Shown: positions 48,290 to 58,126 of the stretch, piece by piece
Position numbering within the stretch: the stretch's first letter is position 1
How the letters are laid out: each line of letters opens with the position of its first letter
Source: Isoetes taiwanensis
Lineage: Eukaryota > Streptophyta > Lycopodiopsida > Isoetales > Isoetaceae
DNA length: 64,000 bases
Assembly (NCBI GenBank): GCA_021234155.1
Contig: JAJEKV010000235.1
Span: 1-64,000, forward strand
Reading direction: 5' to 3'
Position numbers and translations under genes: made by a program
Notes under the pieces: generated by a model
What the model saw: the letters and a program-made list of their open reading frames with translations, nothing else
Database searches by the model: none
Told to the model about the DNA's origin: nothing

Positions 48290-49640
48290 AAGTCCATGAT
48301 GCACCTACTGTGGGTCATCGTGGCATGGGGCAACTTTGGCAAAGCTTGAACCGTACTTTATTTGGCCCGGATTTGGAGAGATGTTTTGGTTCATATTCGC
48401 ATTGTGTTACTTGTCAACGGATAAAGAAAGTTTAACAAGAAACCTCATGGTGTTCCTTTATCCTTGCCTATTAGGAGGCAAAGTGGGGAACAGATCACTA
48501 TGGATTTTATTGTTGGTCTTCCTCCCGGTTCGCGAAGAACACCGCCATTTGGACAATTGTTGATTGTTTAACTAAGCACGCCATTTTATTCCTTTGTTCG
48601 GATAAGTTGACGGCTTATAGTGCGGCTACTCTCTTTATTAAAGAGGTATTTAGGCTACATGGGTTGCCAAAGATTATTATATCCGATCGTGATACAAAGT
48701 TTACTAGTAAATTCCGGAAGGCATTGTTTATGCAATTGGGGAACAGAGTTAAGGTTCTCCCGCTGCGTTTCACCCTTAAACCGATGGACAATCCGAGGTG
48801 GTAAATAAAGTTATTTGTTCCATCTTAGGGGGTTTGTCAATGAACATCAAGGTCATTGGGAAGAGTATTTGCCTATTCTTTGAATTTGTGTATAATAATA
48901 CCTATCGGGCCTACCATTAAGATGACCCCTTTTCAGCGGTCTATGGTCACCAGGCGGGAGCCACTCTTTCGAAAGTGTGTGAGGATGTTCCACCGGCCGA
49001 TGATTTGGTTATTGAGCATAAGGATCTCATAGACTTGCTTCAAGTCAGATTCGAGATGCTCAAGCATCTTTTGCAAATAAATCATCTAAGTTGCGGAACC
49101 AATGGTTTTAAGGAAGGAGATTGGGTATGGATGAGGATCCATAAAGGCCACTTTAAGAAAGATGCCGCAAGAAGGATCTTAAGTTGGCACGCTTCCATGG
49201 ACCATTTCAAGTTATTAAAGTGGTCAATGAGAATGCATATCAATTAAGATTGCCTCAAGGTTGGAAAATGCATGATGTAGTGAATGTGTCATTCCTAAAG
49301 GCTTATCATGGTAAGGAGTTACCTCAACTTGGGAGATTAAATCTGTTTTTAATTGATTGATGATTCCAAGTTCTAGAGTCTGAAACAATTTTGGCGGATA
49401 AATCCACTAGTGGTTCAAGACAATATTTGGTTAAGTTCGCCACAAACCTTTGGAGGACGCTTCATGGGTGTGTGGTAATGTTTTAGAAGCTTATCCGGAT
49501 ATTCTTAGGGAATATAAAGATCGGAAAGCAAAGGAAGCGAGAGACAAGAGGAAGTCCAAGCACGTGCTTCTACTAGCCGGCCTAAGCGAGGGCCAAGGAA
49601 GGATTATGCTCGGATGGCTAAAGGTATTTAGACACCCTTT
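48290..49640 (+). pseudogene. Chromovirus integrase with chromodomain (broken)
   Basis: A zinc-binding HHCC remnant (VGHRGMGQLW, then HCVTCQRIKK) is followed by the core blocks EQITMDFIVGLP at about 48490 and LPKIIISDRDTKFTSKF at about 48660. The GPY-like region includes FKEGDWVWMRIHKGHF. A C-terminal chromodomain reads ETILADKSTSGSRQYLVKF, then EDASWVCGNVLEAYPDIL after a frame change. The chromodomain places the element among chromoviruses, whose integrases can target chromatin marks. Confidence 0.9.
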
Positions 49641-49666
49641 TGCAGCAGAGGACTGCTGCAATGTCA

Positions 49667-49678
49667 AGAGGGGGGGAA
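49667..49678 (+). other. Polypurine tract
   Basis: AAGAGGGGGGGAA lies immediately before the 3' LTR and would prime plus-strand DNA synthesis. Confidence 0.85.
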
Positions 49679-49917
49679 TGCTATATGCCAAAGACGTGTC
49701 TTTGGGCCTTTGGTCCAAAGAGGGCTTTTGGGTCCAAAGAGGGCTTTTAGTCCAAAAGGGGCCCTATGGTCCAAAGAGGGCCTTTGGTCCAAAGAAGGAC
49801 CAAAGGGGGCGTGCACGCTATATAGTAGCTCGGGGGAGAGCTCTGGGGGAGCTGTGTCATAGTTGAGGGCTCGTGGTTGGGTGGTGAGATAGCGTGCCAC
49901 GTCAAGAGTCCATTTTA
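49679..49917 (+). repeat. 3' LTR of chromovirus (239 bp)
   Basis: Identical to the 5' LTR except for one C/T difference (CATAGCTGAG versus CATAGTTGAG) and an extra 19-bp internal unit (GGGTCCAAAGAGGGCTTTT). Confidence 0.95.
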
Positions 49918-50290
49918 ATGGAACACATGTCTCCAGTGTGGTGGATTCATATGAAAGACTTTTGGGAACAATAAAGGAGTTTGCATCATTTGGAAAATTG
50001 TTTAAGGTAAATATAGCATCTTTGGTTATCTGGTTTTTATTTTGTGTTCTAATGAAATTTCATATGCGATCTTCAAAGACCTGAGAGCTAACAGAGAGGT
50101 AAAACCGAGTATTCAGTTAATGTTGTTAAACATATGTATCCTGGATACATTGTGTTCCAGTTCAATTGTACTAACACAATATCTGAACAAATCTTGGAGA
50201 AGGTGCTCCCATCTTTTTTATTGCCATAATCTCCTGTTACATTTATAAAACGATCTTTAACGGATCCTCTATTTCCAGGTTTCTGTGGTT

Positions 50291-50859
50291 GATAATTATA
50301 CGAGACAATGTTGCAGGATTATGCATATGGTTTCAGTATGCAGCATGAATTCGTAGTTGCAGGCATATGAATGTTTTTTAGAATTGACAGATGCGTTGGC
50401 AAAAACATAATATGGTAATGCATTTTGTAAGATCAAACTGATTATGGGGTCAATTATATGCATTTGTCTACCCAAGTGTCGCATGGCACCAAGGCTATAT
50501 CCACGCATTATATATGAGATTATCAAGACAATTGCAGCTTCCAGAGTGCATCTTTTGTTCTTTTTATTTGGGTGCTGATGTCTCTGATCTTTATTTAATC
50601 AATCATCTTAGGGGATTTAGAGGAATTTTGGGGGACTAAAGGGAATTAAAGGACTTGAACGTGCACCTAAATGTGCACTTTATGCAATCAAAACATATTG
50701 TTATGGAATAAAACTTATTGTTATGGAATTATGATGAAGCTTTGATCAATTCATAAATATTTGTTAAATTGTCTCACGTTGAAGATATGAGAAAGGCTAT
50801 AACGCTGGCAACCAAAATTGATTATTCATAAATTAGATTCTAAAAAGCTAGTTTGCTAG
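50291..50859. other. Downstream of coatomer remnant, no clear exon
   Basis: AT-rich. Further gamma-COP exons may be hidden here, but I could not recognise one. Confidence 0.3.
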
Positions 50860-51032
50860 TTTGCATTATCTTATCTTATTCTTGGTAGCCTTTTAATATT
50901 CGGTTATTGTGTTTGGTGATGGGGTCTAGTTCCCAAGTTTTAGATGGGCTGTTGCCCTTGCATGTGCCGTCCCATAACCCGATGGGTTCCCGTGGACGTA
51001 AAAATTCATCTTATCTTATCTTATCTTCCTTA
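50860..51032 (+). repeat. Short interspersed repeat with (TATCT)n tail, copy 2
   Basis: Matches 1128-1302: CTTATTCTTG, TTTTAATATTCGGTT, TTGGTGATGGGGTCTAGT, then CGTGGACGTAAAAATTCATC and a TATCT tail of three or four units. Confidence 0.7.
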
Positions 51033-51749
51033 GGTTACATTCGTCCTAAGGGACTTGGATTTTTACTTCTAATGATTGTGTTCAAAAATAGATCTGAAAA
51101 CAACATGTGACTAGAATTGTGCTTCATGCCTTTATGGGTTGCCCAACTCGCTCGCTTGCATGTTGAATTTTGTAAATTACAATAGGAACACATGTCATAT
51201 ATGGACATGCAAATAATTGATGAACACAAAAACTCTGAGTTCACTTTGTAAAAATAATATCTTGAATGGAAAAAAATGCAGAAAAAAATTATCAAGTTGT
51301 TGAGGAAGTATAAACTTCTCAAAGTCGTAATCTTGCTATTGTAAAGAACTTTTGATTGGACTAGAGCATTCATTTGATTTTTAGTTTTTAATTGCATTCT
51401 TTGCAACTCATCCTCGATGTCTTGTGTGTATATTATCGTTGATACCCAATGACATCGCGAGAATCAAGTGGTTTTGGAATTGAAAGCTTTAAAGATGGGA
51501 ATTTTGAATTTCTCATGTGACATCGTAGTTACTATCCTCAAACGCGACTTACCTATTTTAAAAGTCAAATATCGTAAACACACTAGATTACTATGTCATT
51601 GAATATCTTCTCAAAGGCAATCGTCATATAAAACAAAAAAATTGTCATAACTATTATGTAAGAAGAAAACATCAATACCCATTGCTCCTTCTCGCATCGT
51701 AAGACTGAGATAACCCCATAGGTTCATGACGTTAGGGCTTACAGGCAAT
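51033..51749. other. Intergenic, no recognisable gene
   Basis: AT-rich, open minus-strand frame at 51035-51406 without a recognisable domain. Confidence 0.35.
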
Positions 51750-52510
51750 CTACGGGGTTTTATGAAAACTTTAGGAATATCCGTAAGACTTTGGGGTATA
51801 TTAATGTTGACGAGTTCAAAAAAACTCGTATATTAGAGAATCTAGGACAGTGTATAGGATCTTGGGGAATCTATGCGAATCTTGAGTGGATCTTCGCAAA
51901 TCTAGAGGAATTCAAGGGAATATTCATAAAATGTTTGAGAATCTAAAAGAATCTGGATGGAATCTAGAGGAATCTTCGTAGAATCTAAGGGAATTCAGGA
52001 CAATTTACATAAAATCTAAGGGAATCTTGATGGAATCTTGGAGAATCTGAAACAAGCTTTATAGAATCTAGAAGAATCTACATAGAATCTTAGAGAATCC
52101 ATGGGTATCTTGGAATAATCTTTGTGAATCTAAAGGTAATAAGGGAATCTTTATAAAATCTTTGAGCATCTAGGGGAATCTTTATGGAATCTTAAAGAAT
52201 CTTGGAGAATCTTCATAGAATCTAATGGAAACTAGGAGAGCCTAGATAATATCTTGAGGAACCTAGAGGAGTCTCGGGATAATCTTTGAAAATCTATGAA
52301 ATCTTTGTAGAATCTTGAGGATCTAAGAGAATCTTTATAGAATCTTGAAAAATCTAAGAGAAACTACATGGAATCTTGAAAAATCTAGAGGAATTTTGGG
52401 ATAGTCTTTGAAAACCTAAGGGAATCTCAAGAGAATCTTAGAGAATCTAGGAGAATCTACATAGAATGTTGCAAAATCTTCAGACATCTAGGGGAATCTT
52501 TTCTACATTG
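51750..52510. repeat. Degenerate GAATCT-based satellite
   Basis: Dozens of irregular 10-14-bp units of the type GGAATCT(T)..A(T/G)A, for example ATAGAATCTTGGAGAATCTA and GAATCTAGAGGAATCTTC. The phase wanders. Larger periods of about 33-36 bp can be seen where TAGAATCTTGGAGAATC recurs. Confidence 0.85.
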
Positions 52511-52602
52511 GTGTGTTTTGCAGGGTCAACATCATGCAGTCCTTCATAGTACAACCACTTGTATTAATATATCGGTATATCAAGGATATATATAGGGGTG
52601 GT

Positions 52603-52665
52603 AAGAAGAAGAAGAAGAAGAAGAAGAAGAGATTTTAACGTCACGCCACAAGGCAGCGTAAGATA
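52603..52665 (-). repeat. (GAA)n tract with possible LINE-tail core
   Basis: About ten GAA units run directly into GATTTTAACGTCACGCCAC. This resembles the reverse complement of the GTGGACG..AAAAT core found at the other microsatellite-tailed repeats, but with mismatches. Confidence 0.4.
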
Positions 52666-52978
52666 GTTGTTTGAAATTAGACTTAACATGTTAATGTACA
52701 TGGAATATCAAGGTATATGTAGGGGTATTGAGATAGTTATTTTAAAACACACTTGAGGTGACAAACTTTTTCTACACGTCTTGAATGTGCGGTCAGACCC
52801 CACACTCGGTCAGTTGACCATCATTTCCCACTCAGTAGAAACTATAATTTGCATCTACGTATGTCTGACGTATAGGGAGGGTGCCAAGACTCACATGCAT
52901 CTCATTGGCGCGCGGATTGGAGGGTTGGATGGTAGGTATATGTTAACGGGTATGGAATCATTCGTATGCCCGGATTTA

Positions 52979-52992
52979 GGGTATTTAAGACC
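52979..52992 (+). promoter_or_regulatory. TATA-like box upstream of acidic ORF
   Basis: GGGTATTTAAGACC lies about 60 bp before the ATG at 53049. A pyrimidine-rich stretch ending TTTACAG (a possible splice acceptor) lies between them. Confidence 0.35.
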
Positions 52993-53048
52993 TTTAATTC
53001 CCTCACAACTTTATCTTTTTCTTCAATTCCCTTTTGTTTACAGTAGCT

Positions 53049-53444
53049 ATGGCGGGCAAGCGACAATCAGAAGACGATTTTTCAGCCAGCAGAAAGAAGC
53101 AGAAAGCGGAGGAAGCAAGCTCAGCCTCCTCCGACTCCTCCGACTCCTCCGTCTTCAAATCGGAGCCGGAGAAGTCGGAGGAGTCCGACAGCTCCAGTCC
53201 CTCCTGGCCTGCCTCGCCCTTCATCCAGTGCGAGGAATGCAAGCAACTCAACTGGGCTGAATACGAAGAGTTCTGCGATGATTGCTCCTTCGCATGGGAG
53301 GAGTGGAAAGCCAAGCAGGCAGGGTCGGAGGAGGAGGAGGAGGAGGAGGAGGAGGAGGATGAGGAAGAGGAGGATGAAGAGGAAGAAGGTCCTCTTCCTC
53401 GTCGGAGTGAAGAGGACCCCTTTTTTTTTCTATGTTTTCTGTAA
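53049..53444 (+). CDS. Acidic Ser-rich protein with Cys4 motif, unknown
   Basis: An uninterrupted frame of 131 codons from the ATG at 53049. An N-terminal basic, NLS-like patch (SRKKQK) is followed by a serine/aspartate/glutamate-rich stretch (SSASSDSSDSSVFKSEPEKS). A compact CEEC...CDDC motif (two CX2C pairs about 14 residues apart) suits a zinc ribbon. A glutamate tract (about 20 of 24 residues) precedes the C-terminus and comes from a GAG/GAA repeat at 53328-53390. GC content is clearly above that of the flanks. I recognise no family; nuclear localisation is a guess from the basic patch. A TATA-like box lies upstream and AATATAAA downstream. Two further acidic frames follow on the same strand. 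It could be a host lineage-specific gene or part of an integrated foreign element. Confidence 0.5.
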   Translation: MAGKRQSEDDFSASRKKQKAEEASSASSDSSDSSVFKSEPEKSEESDSSSPSWPASPFIQCEECKQLNWAEYEEFCDDCSFAWEEWKAKQAGSEEEEEEEEEEDEEEEDEEEEGPLPRRSEEDPFFFLCFL

Positions 53445-53921
53445 ATCCAGCACCAACTATGGCTGCATGTAACCTTTTTTATATAATATAAAGGTATGGC
53501 TTTATTATAACTTTGATTGCACTGCTGTTAGTTAAGTGTTCTTTCTTTTAAGTGTTTCTGTTAAGTGTTCTTTCTTTCAAAACAAAATCAGACCTCAAAC
53601 ATTCTGAATAAAGCCCCCACTCTGAACCCAATGAAACGAACAAAGTAACCAAGGTTTTGACCAATTCAAGGAACACAAAGAACTGACCAAAAAACACTAC
53701 AGAATCAGGATCGTCCTTAGCGAGCGGGTAACAATGGTCAACTCGGGTTTGATTCATGCAGCCGCTCATTAAGGACATTATATTGTACCAAAACCATTTA
53801 CGTAAAAAAAATAGGTTAAGTAAAAAGCATATAAGAGCAACTCCATTTAGGTTAGTTTCTCATTTTAGCTGGAAAAGAGGTGTCTCAGGCGATAGCATAC
53901 CGCTACATCACAAGTGAAACT

Positions 53922-54260
53922 ATGGCTTCTACCCGTGAGTCTTTGGGGGCTTTTCTGCAATGGTACCAGGCCGCAATGGAGAAAGAAATGGCCAACAGGA
54001 GCAAACAACCAATGGATGAGGAGAAGTGGGCGCCTGCATGTCCGAGTGTGGTGTATCCAAACTTCTGTTACAAGGTGGACATATTCGAGCAAGCACACAG
54101 GCTACAAGATGTGTATGGCAATCATTTGACTGTCTTCTGTGGGGAAATGGAGCGCGTAGTAGAGACTAGGCTGAACTCCCCTTTTGTGCCACTAGCTCAA
54201 CTCTTTCAATTACTGCAAGCAGATGGGTTCCTTGAAGAACAAGATCAGGAGGCTTCTTAA
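53922..54260 (+). CDS. Unidentified 112-codon protein
   Basis: The ATG at 53922 follows a pyrimidine tract and ATTTTAG (possible acceptor) at about 53855-53870. The frame starts MASTRESLGAFLQWYQAAME and includes a hydrophobic/aromatic segment with PACPSVVYPNFCYKVDIFEQ. It ends FLEEQDQEAS. It looks like a folded, helix-rich protein with no low-complexity sequence and no recognised domain. Its last 38 bp overlap the start of the next frame. The overlap and tight packing are unusual for a plant nuclear gene. An alternative reading is one gene with a frame change at the overlap, giving a protein of about 230 residues. Confidence 0.45.
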   Translation: MASTRESLGAFLQWYQAAMEKEMANRSKQPMDEEKWAPACPSVVYPNFCYKVDIFEQAHRLQDVYGNHLTVFCGEMERVVETRLNSPFVPLAQLFQLLQADGFLEEQDQEAS

Positions 54261-54606
54261 CCGTCTTCCCAAAGGGACCGCGATTAAAGAAGAGGATAAT
54301 GTGCTTATTCCAACCCAAGTAGCATTTGCATTTTTCTTGTTGTATGTGGATGGTGGGGAGGAAAGCGGCAGTGACATTAGCACAGATGAAGATGATAAAT
54401 TGGTCATCTCACCTCCAGAGTCTCCTGCAGAGGAGATCGATGTTATGGAGGAGGAGGAGGAGCCAAGGGCCATAGTGGGCCAAGAAAACATCATTGCTTC
54501 ATCGGGGGATATTCAGGCAGGGGATGAAATATCCATGTCTGAAATAACCCCAATATTTATTGAAGGGGTAGAATACACAAGGCCCCCCAAAAAAGACTGT
54601 TATTAG
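54223..54606 (+). CDS. Unidentified acidic 127-codon protein
   Basis: Starts inside the preceding frame at the ATG at 54223 (MGSLKNKIRRLLNRLPKG), with a basic amphipathic N-terminus. It then has a hydrophobic run (VLIPTQVAFAFFLLYV) and a long acidic tail (ESGSDISTDEDDKL; EEIDVMEEEEEP) ending RPPKKDCY. No family recognised. An AATAAA signal lies about 35 bp after the stop. The combination of a hydrophobic core region and an acidic disordered tail does not match a known plant family to me. Confidence 0.45.
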   Translation: MGSLKNKIRRLLNRLPKGTAIKEEDNVLIPTQVAFAFFLLYVDGGEESGSDISTDEDDKLVISPPESPAEEIDVMEEEEEPRAIVGQENIIASSGDIQAGDEISMSEITPIFIEGVEYTRPPKKDCY

Positions 54607-54829
54607 TTTTATGGGTTACTTTTTGTATTAAACCACTAAAATAAACTAATGTTACTAAGTGGGTTAATGTGTTGAATAACCACAGGCAGTTTACATTTAA
54701 GGTTTTTCAACATGGTATATCCATGTCGTAAATATCTAGAGCTTTTTACTGTGGTCTGATGCTATAGTTCCCCCCTATGGTTCTTTCCTAGTTTGGTGCT
54801 TTGTGACATGTGGGTCAATTATAGTATAT

Positions 54830-55500
54830 GTTATAAATCACTAACGGCTTTAGCCTTAAAAAATTGTGCAACTCATGCTGGTATAAGCTCGTGAACGTTT
54901 TGTCACACGAATCATTATGGTCGCATAGAATAAAGGCTTCAAGTTTCTCATTATAAGGTGTAATAATTTATCCATCATACTAGTGGTGGTTTGTATCTTT
55001 GTAGTACTTTTTGCTAGAAACAAACTAATCATATATTGAATTGAACAATTGATGTTATTTAATAAAAAAATTAAGACATTTCATTTTTAAACCAATAGTA
55101 ACTTTAGCTTTAAGGAATTTGCAATTCATGGTGGTTTTTCAATGAAACCATTGTTGTTCTACGGGATAGATGGTTTAAGTTTATTACTAAAATAGTGGAG
55201 AAGCTTTCCATCAAAACAGATGTGGCTTTGGGTCTTTAACTATATCTTGTGTTAGAAGCAAACCAATGTCTTATAGTATACGATCTAGAGGTGGCTTCGT
55301 ATCTTCAAAGTGCTTTGTGTTGAAGGCAAACCAATTATATTTTTAATAAATAATTGATCTTAATTTAGTGAAGAGATTAAGGCATCTCATTTGTAAATCA
55401 ATAATAACTTTAGCTTTAAGGAATTTTGAGTGCATGGTGGTTGCCTAATAAATCATTGTTGTTCTATGGAATAAATAGTTGAAGTTTTTTACAATAAAAA
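54830..55500. repeat. Tandem about 300-bp repeat, about three diverged units
   Basis: The block 'AAACCAATAGTAACTTTAGC' with TTTAAGGAATTT, CATGGTGGTT and ATTGTTGTTCTA.GG starts near 55087 and again near 55395. A weaker copy is near 54834 (CACTAACGGCTTTAGCCTTA). Between them TTTGTATCTTTGTAGTACTTT and AAACAAACTAATCATAT-like blocks also recur. Confidence 0.75.
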
Positions 55501-56310
55501 AATAACAATAGAAAACCACATAGAGAATTTTGTCCAAATTTGTTAAAAACTATGCTATCCGATTTTTTTTAACTATATTGCTTCCTTGGTTTCCTCAAAA
55601 AATGATGTATCGTCATTAGAAAAAAAAATGTGTTTTTTCAAAAATAGCTGTTGTTTTCGAATATTGTTTTACATATAATATGCACATCTGGTTTTCTAAA
55701 AATCAATGTTCTTAGGTGTTGTTTTTTCAAAAAAGACATGGTCTAAAAAGAAAACAGAAAAAAAAACAATACACCAAAAAGGTGAAAATAGGTATTGTTT
55801 TATACCATAGTAGTATTTAAGATAACTATTGTTTTTCAAGCATTGTATTGTTATTTTGCATATTGTTTTAATCTTAGATTTCTCTTAAATAAATGTTTTT
55901 TAGGCAGCTGATATTTGCACTTTTGTTAAAATGCAGCTTATTGCAACTATTCTTGTTTTATTTGATGACAGAAATTCCATCATGTACTCTAACATCTACA
56001 GCTATTAATTTTTTAAGAACAAAAATATTCGCAAAGAACAAACTTGTTTGCAGCTTTCAATGGTGCCAAAGACACAATGATACTTAAAATTTACTTTTAC
56101 ATCTGTTTTGATTGAAGAGAAAACAGACGAGGCTTACAACATCCATGTACCTATCTTCAAAAGTAGCAGGGCAGCTTGGCAGCAAGCAGAACTGCCATTG
56201 CAAACATTCTCCATTATTGATTAAAACTGGAGGCATAAACGTAAATAAACCTACAAATGAAATGGTTTTTGAAGGAAGCAAAAGAAAAATATGGAAATTT
56301 TGTCATAGAT
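55501..56310. other. AT-rich intergenic
   Basis: Poly-A/T-rich with repeated TTGTTTTT-type strings. No gene recognised. Confidence 0.4.
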
Positions 56311-56400
56311 GGAACCTAGGACATTCCTCAAAGTGGAGGATTTTCTTCAAGCTAAACCTAGAACATTCCTCAAAGAACAGGGGGTTTTCTTCAAGCTGCA
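56311..56400. repeat. Two-copy about 45-bp tandem repeat
   Basis: ACCTAG(G/A)ACATTCCTCAAAG and TTTTCTTCAAGCT occur twice in direct order. Confidence 0.75.
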
Positions 56401-56683
56401 GCTCAGCCCCTGATCACGGTTGCTAAGAAGGGAAAAAGGGAGTTGAAAAAAAAAACCCTCTGCTCGATCGAAAAGGAGGTGGGCGTTTTTTTGCGGTGCA
56501 CGAAAAAGGTGGGAGATAGAAGCGGCAAAAAAAGGAGGGCAGGGATCAATTTTGGGGTTTGGGCCAATAGGATTCTAGGACTTGGATCATAATCTGAGCC
56601 GCTCATCTCGACAGTTGGATGTGATACAATTATATAATGTCTATTTTTTGGGTTGGCCCTAGGGCAATCCTTTGGGAGTGTGG

Positions 56684-56920
56684 GGTGACCTTGGTTCGGG
56701 AAATTTTTCAGCCACAAGAAGCACCTTTCCGACCGTTCTAAACCTATCTCGGCAAACTCCAACACACGGTCACGATTCCTCCGGAAATACCAAAAAAATC
56801 TGTTATTTTCAGCCAGAATTTTTCCTACTATTTCAAATCTGTCCAGCTAAATCTGGATTTTGTCCAGCGGGTTACAAGGGTTCCGGGGAACTTCCCGAAC
56901 CGAGGGGGTGACATAAGGTT
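56684..56920. repeat. Possible MITE with short inverted ends
   Basis: GGGGTGACCTTGGTTCGGGAA at the left pairs with TTCCCGAACCGAGGGGGTGAC at the right only over the inner CTTGGTTCGGGAA. The outer GGGTGAC is repeated directly. About 235 bp, no coding. Confidence 0.35.
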
Positions 56921-57977
56921 GCCAAATTATCTTGGAGTAAGATTTAAGTAATGGTTTGCCGAGGAAAGGGGGATGTGATTTAATATTTTATGTTTTAGTG
57001 GTTAGAATTAGAATATTTTTGCTTCTGTGCAACGACGGCCAAGCATGGCGGGGCAGCCAGATTTGACTTCAAGCTTGCTTTTCTGGTATGATATGGCTAT
57101 GTGGACTTCCAAACAGGGCCGCTGGAGATGGTTGCTGACCAGGTGAAGATCTGCGGATTTGGATGGAATGGTTTGGCTGCACAGGGTCGACTTGAATGAG
57201 AAGCTTTGAACGGTTTGGCTGTGCAGGAAGGAGCTATACCGGTAGCATACAGGCTACAGCGCTGATGCGAATAATTGTTTGTTGCCTTTCTGCTTTGTTT
57301 ATGTAGACATCTCCTTTCTGAGGTTTCTTAGTAAACCTGCTCTGTGAATCCGGAAGCTTGAAGTTTGTGAGAAAGGCTTCTTGTTGAGGCTTCTTTGTAA
57401 AGCTACTCTATGAATTCAAAAGCTTAAAGTTTGTGCTTTCATGCACTTCTATTTACCGTCCCCATGTTATAAACCATGTTACCGACTCTATTTTGAATGG
57501 TACAGCAAAAATTGAAGCTTTGTTTCAGGAGGAGCGAACGCCAGTTTCTTTGCAGGAACTTTTTTTTTTTTTTTTGGCTTGGTTGCTGCCTCTGTATTTT
57601 CCACTCCTATATGTATTTTTGTACGTATATACATACGCAGGGGAGCGCGCTAGTATACGGGGGTCTGAGGTGTATATTTGTGGACCCTAGATCTGGCATA
57701 TTTCTAGAAGAATATGCTTAGATCCAATGAACAAAAAAAAAACAATAAGGAGTGAACAATAAGGAGTGCAAAAATAGAGGGCCACATTTCCGGTTCATCA
57801 AGCTTCCTTCCACCTACTCATTGTCTTTGGCAGGTTTGTGATGGTCAAGGAGTGTCCAATTTGTTGTTCATTTGAAGGGCATGGTGATGTTTTAGGTCAT
57901 TCAGGATGCTCAAAGAGGAAATTATTTGCTTGCTTTTTGCAAGGTGTGTGTGCAGCAGATCCTTGGTTAAATTGGAT
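56921..57977. other. Intergenic, no recognisable gene
   Basis: Paired similar strings occur at 57300-57440 (AGGCTTCTT.GT, GAAGCTTGAAGTTTGTG), suggesting another decayed duplication. No coding domain recognised. Confidence 0.35.
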
Positions 57978-58126
57978 TCTCTTAGACCTTCAATTGCCTA
58001 GTGGCTATGTGAGCTTGGCAATTATCCCTACTTGGTTGAAGTTTACTTTATGTCCATTTCTCTTAGACCTTCAATTGCTTAGTCTATGTGAGCTTGGCAA
58101 TTATCCATACTTGGTTGAAGTTTACC
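57978..58126 (+). repeat. Two-copy about 75-bp tandem repeat
   Basis: 57978-58047 and 58058-58126 share TCTCTTAGACCTTCAATTGC, TATGTGAGCTTGGCAATTAT and TACTTGGTTGAAGTTTAC. Confidence 0.9.

Larger units (their letters stand above)
44950..49917 (+). mobile_element. Chromovirus (Ty3/gypsy LTR retrotransposon), complete but defective
   Basis: A 4968-bp element flanked by the 5-bp duplication ATGGA (44945-44949 and 49918-49922). It has two LTRs, a primer-binding site, a purine tract and gag-pol in the order gag, CCHC, protease, RT, RNase H, integrase, chromodomain. The coding region has many frame changes and stops, so this copy cannot encode its own proteins. The LTRs are almost identical, implying recent insertion, probably with proteins supplied by another copy. 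Confidence 0.95.
44099..50290 (+). pseudogene. Coatomer gamma subunit (COPI), split by a retrotransposon
   Basis: Gamma-COP is a large subunit of the COPI coat of Golgi-derived vesicles. Exon 44099-44131 reads LRRCLYDNDDE and joins, across a GT-AG intron, exon 44201-44260 VRDRATLYLHALGEEDEEVR, the conserved gamma-COP string. Beyond the chromovirus, exon 49937-50006 reads VVDSYERLLGTIKEFASFGK and exon about 50066-50202 reads [20 protein letters not shown] then [10 protein letters not shown] third starts at 50279 (VSVV). All are family signatures in the right order. The first half of the protein and the C-terminal appendage are not found, and there is at least one frame change. It is a remnant. 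The inserted element covers 44950-49917. Confidence 0.85.

Noticed and set aside
52781-53260. 159-codon plus-strand frame overlapping the acidic ORF
   Set aside because: Starts at a non-ATG codon. Its C-terminal half is the out-of-frame reading of the Ser/Glu-rich coding repeat (leucine/arginine runs).
53003-53314. Minus-strand frame with Ser/Glu-rich composition opposite the acidic ORF
   Set aside because: It is the antisense image of TCC/GAG repeats. There is no promoter or independent support.
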